DNA from: Hoeflea_A sp040932035
GTDB lineage: Bacteria > Pseudomonadota > Alphaproteobacteria > Rhizobiales > Rhizobiaceae
Direction: 5' to 3'
DNA length: 64,000 bases
NCBI RefSeq assembly: GCF_040932035.1
Contig: NZ_JBFRBB010000001.1
Coordinates: 620,001 to 684,000, forward strand
Shown: in pieces, positions 63,342 through 64,000 of the stretch
How the letters are laid out: every line of letters starts with the position of its first letter
Position numbering within the stretch: the stretch's first letter is position 1
Program-made: the position numbers and the translations under genes
Notes under the pieces: generated by a model
The model's database searches: none
What the model was told of the DNA's origin: nothing
Seen by the model: only the letters and a program-made list of their open reading frames with translations

Positions 63342-64000
63342 TTAGTTTTTCTCCGGCAGGGTGATTGTCGCCAGGTCGGTGCCGACAATCGTATTTCCCT
63401 CGAAACCGCTGGAAGCGACGGCTTCCTTGTAGGCGGCTTCGTCAAGCGCGCCGCCCGGGATCGGGTAGGGGCCCTGTTTGGCCGCGCCCATGGGCGGAAT
63501 GAGATGCGTCAGCATGAGGTTTTTCACGCCGGCGCGTTTCGACAGCGCCCCGAGATCGGCGGCGTTGCTCTGCCTGAAATAGATCGGTGGCGGAAAGCCG
63601 CTGTCCTTGTCAGGCCCCATGACCGGGTGGATGGTTGAATGAACCAGCACATCAGCACCCTGAGACAGTTTTTCCACCTGTTCCGACGTCGATGACGGAC
63701 GCGGCGGTTTCGGCGCATCGTTGCCGGCATCGCCGCCGACCACCACGCTTCCGGCAGGTGTATCGACCCGGTAGGACGCGTGTCCCGGAATGTGCCTGGA
63801 ACCGATGGCGGTGACCTTCACGTCGTCCTTCTGCCAGACCTCGACCGGCTCGCCGCCGGGTGCAAATGTCTGCACATTGACGAGATCGGCCGGGCCGCCG
63901 GGAAGACGTTTCTTGTTTTCGGCAAGCCGCTGTGCAATCTCGCCCGATTCAATGAGAGAATCGCCGATATGGGCAACGTATCTGCTGCAGCTCAACGTAT
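63342..64000 (-). CDS. MBL-fold metallohydrolase, C-terminal part (5' end outside window)
   Basis: The frame is open to the window edge; about 219 C-terminal residues are visible. Beta-lactamase-fold features: SRHIPGHASYRVDT, VVGGDAGN (metal Asp), DVLVHSTIHP and MLTHLIPP (metal His). The HSTIHP/THLIPP spacing resembles ribonuclease Z/AtsA-like proteins. The N-terminal HxHxDH motif lies outside, so the subfamily cannot be fixed. Probably secreted or cytosolic; unknown. Confidence 0.75.
   Translation of the reverse strand, partial: TLSCSRYVAHIGDSLIESGEIAQRLAENKKRLPGGPADLVNVQTFAPGGEPVEVWQKDDVKVTAIGSRHIPGHASYRVDTPAGSVVVGGDAGNDAPKPPRPSSTSEQVEKLSQGADVLVHSTIHPVMGPDKDSGFPPPIYFRQSNAADLGALSKRAGVKNLMLTHLIPPMGAAKQGPYPIPGGALDEAAYKEAVASSGFEGNTIVGTDLATITLPEKN

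Overview
The window reads as a chromosomal segment of an alphaproteobacterium, most likely Hyphomicrobiales (Rhizobiales). Support comes from the gene families (Usg protein, membrane urate oxidase PuuD, BluB, the HmuP-HmuSTUV heme system) and from iron operators of the rhizobial type: a perfect Irr-type palindrome and TGA-N9-TCA elements like those of RirA. Most genes are GC-rich and tightly packed. Two segments (about 13.5-20.7 kb and 52.2-54.7 kb) look more AT-rich by eye and carry phage-defence-type genes. No rRNA, tRNA, CRISPR array or intact insertion sequence was recognised.

Layout. 1-4 kb: purine catabolism (uraH at the left edge, guaD, puuD) with a divergent LysR regulator. 4-8.3 kb: phytanoyl-CoA dioxygenase-like enzyme, a GcvA-like LysR regulator, bluB, a HAD phosphatase and a double CDGSH protein. 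8.3-8.8 kb: a gene-free stretch with two tandem copies of a structured element. 8.8-12.2 kb: TetR regulator divergent from an isoquinoline-1-oxidoreductase-type molybdenum hydroxylase pair. 12.4-13.5 kb: a YegP-type protein and a P-loop kinase. 13.8-20.3 kb: a closed five-gene operon (hsdM, GIY-YIG/DUF4357, hsdS, AAA ATPase, HNH nuclease) that lacks hsdR. 20.7-26.6 kb: usg, a partial tandem duplication carrying two small paralogous ORFs, then xdhABC. 27-29 kb: a secreted alpha/beta hydrolase and a divergent AraC regulator.

29-36.8 kb: a complete histidine-utilisation locus, with hutI-hutH-hutG-(small secreted protein)-hutU opposite hutF-hutC across one palindromic operator. 36.9-40.1 kb: LysR, a Rieske oxygenase with a quaternary-amine-type active site, a small ORF and a GntR regulator. 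40.1-50.5 kb: heme acquisition (hmuP-hmuS-T-U-V on one strand; receptor, an unknown secreted protein, exbB, two exbD and tonB on the other), followed by a DUF2325-like protein and a GYD protein. 50.5-51.7 kb: an AhpD-like protein and its TetR regulator with matching GAACGATC operators. 52.2-54.4 kb: a Shedu-like defence protein and a small membrane protein. 54.6-55.5 kb: iron-controlled bfd-bfr. 55.6-63.2 kb: a YciI protein, then an aromatic-acid-type operon (FAH-family hydrolase, nitroreductase, OsmC, TRAP transporter, intradiol dioxygenase, GntR). The window ends inside a metallo-beta-lactamase-fold gene.

Common themes are nitrogen and carbon scavenging (xanthine to urate to allantoin; histidine to glutamate; a ring-cleavage pathway fed by a TRAP importer) and iron and heme economy. 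The strongest candidate for an under-described system is the hsdMS operon whose usual HsdR is replaced by a GIY-YIG protein plus a Septu-like ATPase/HNH pair.
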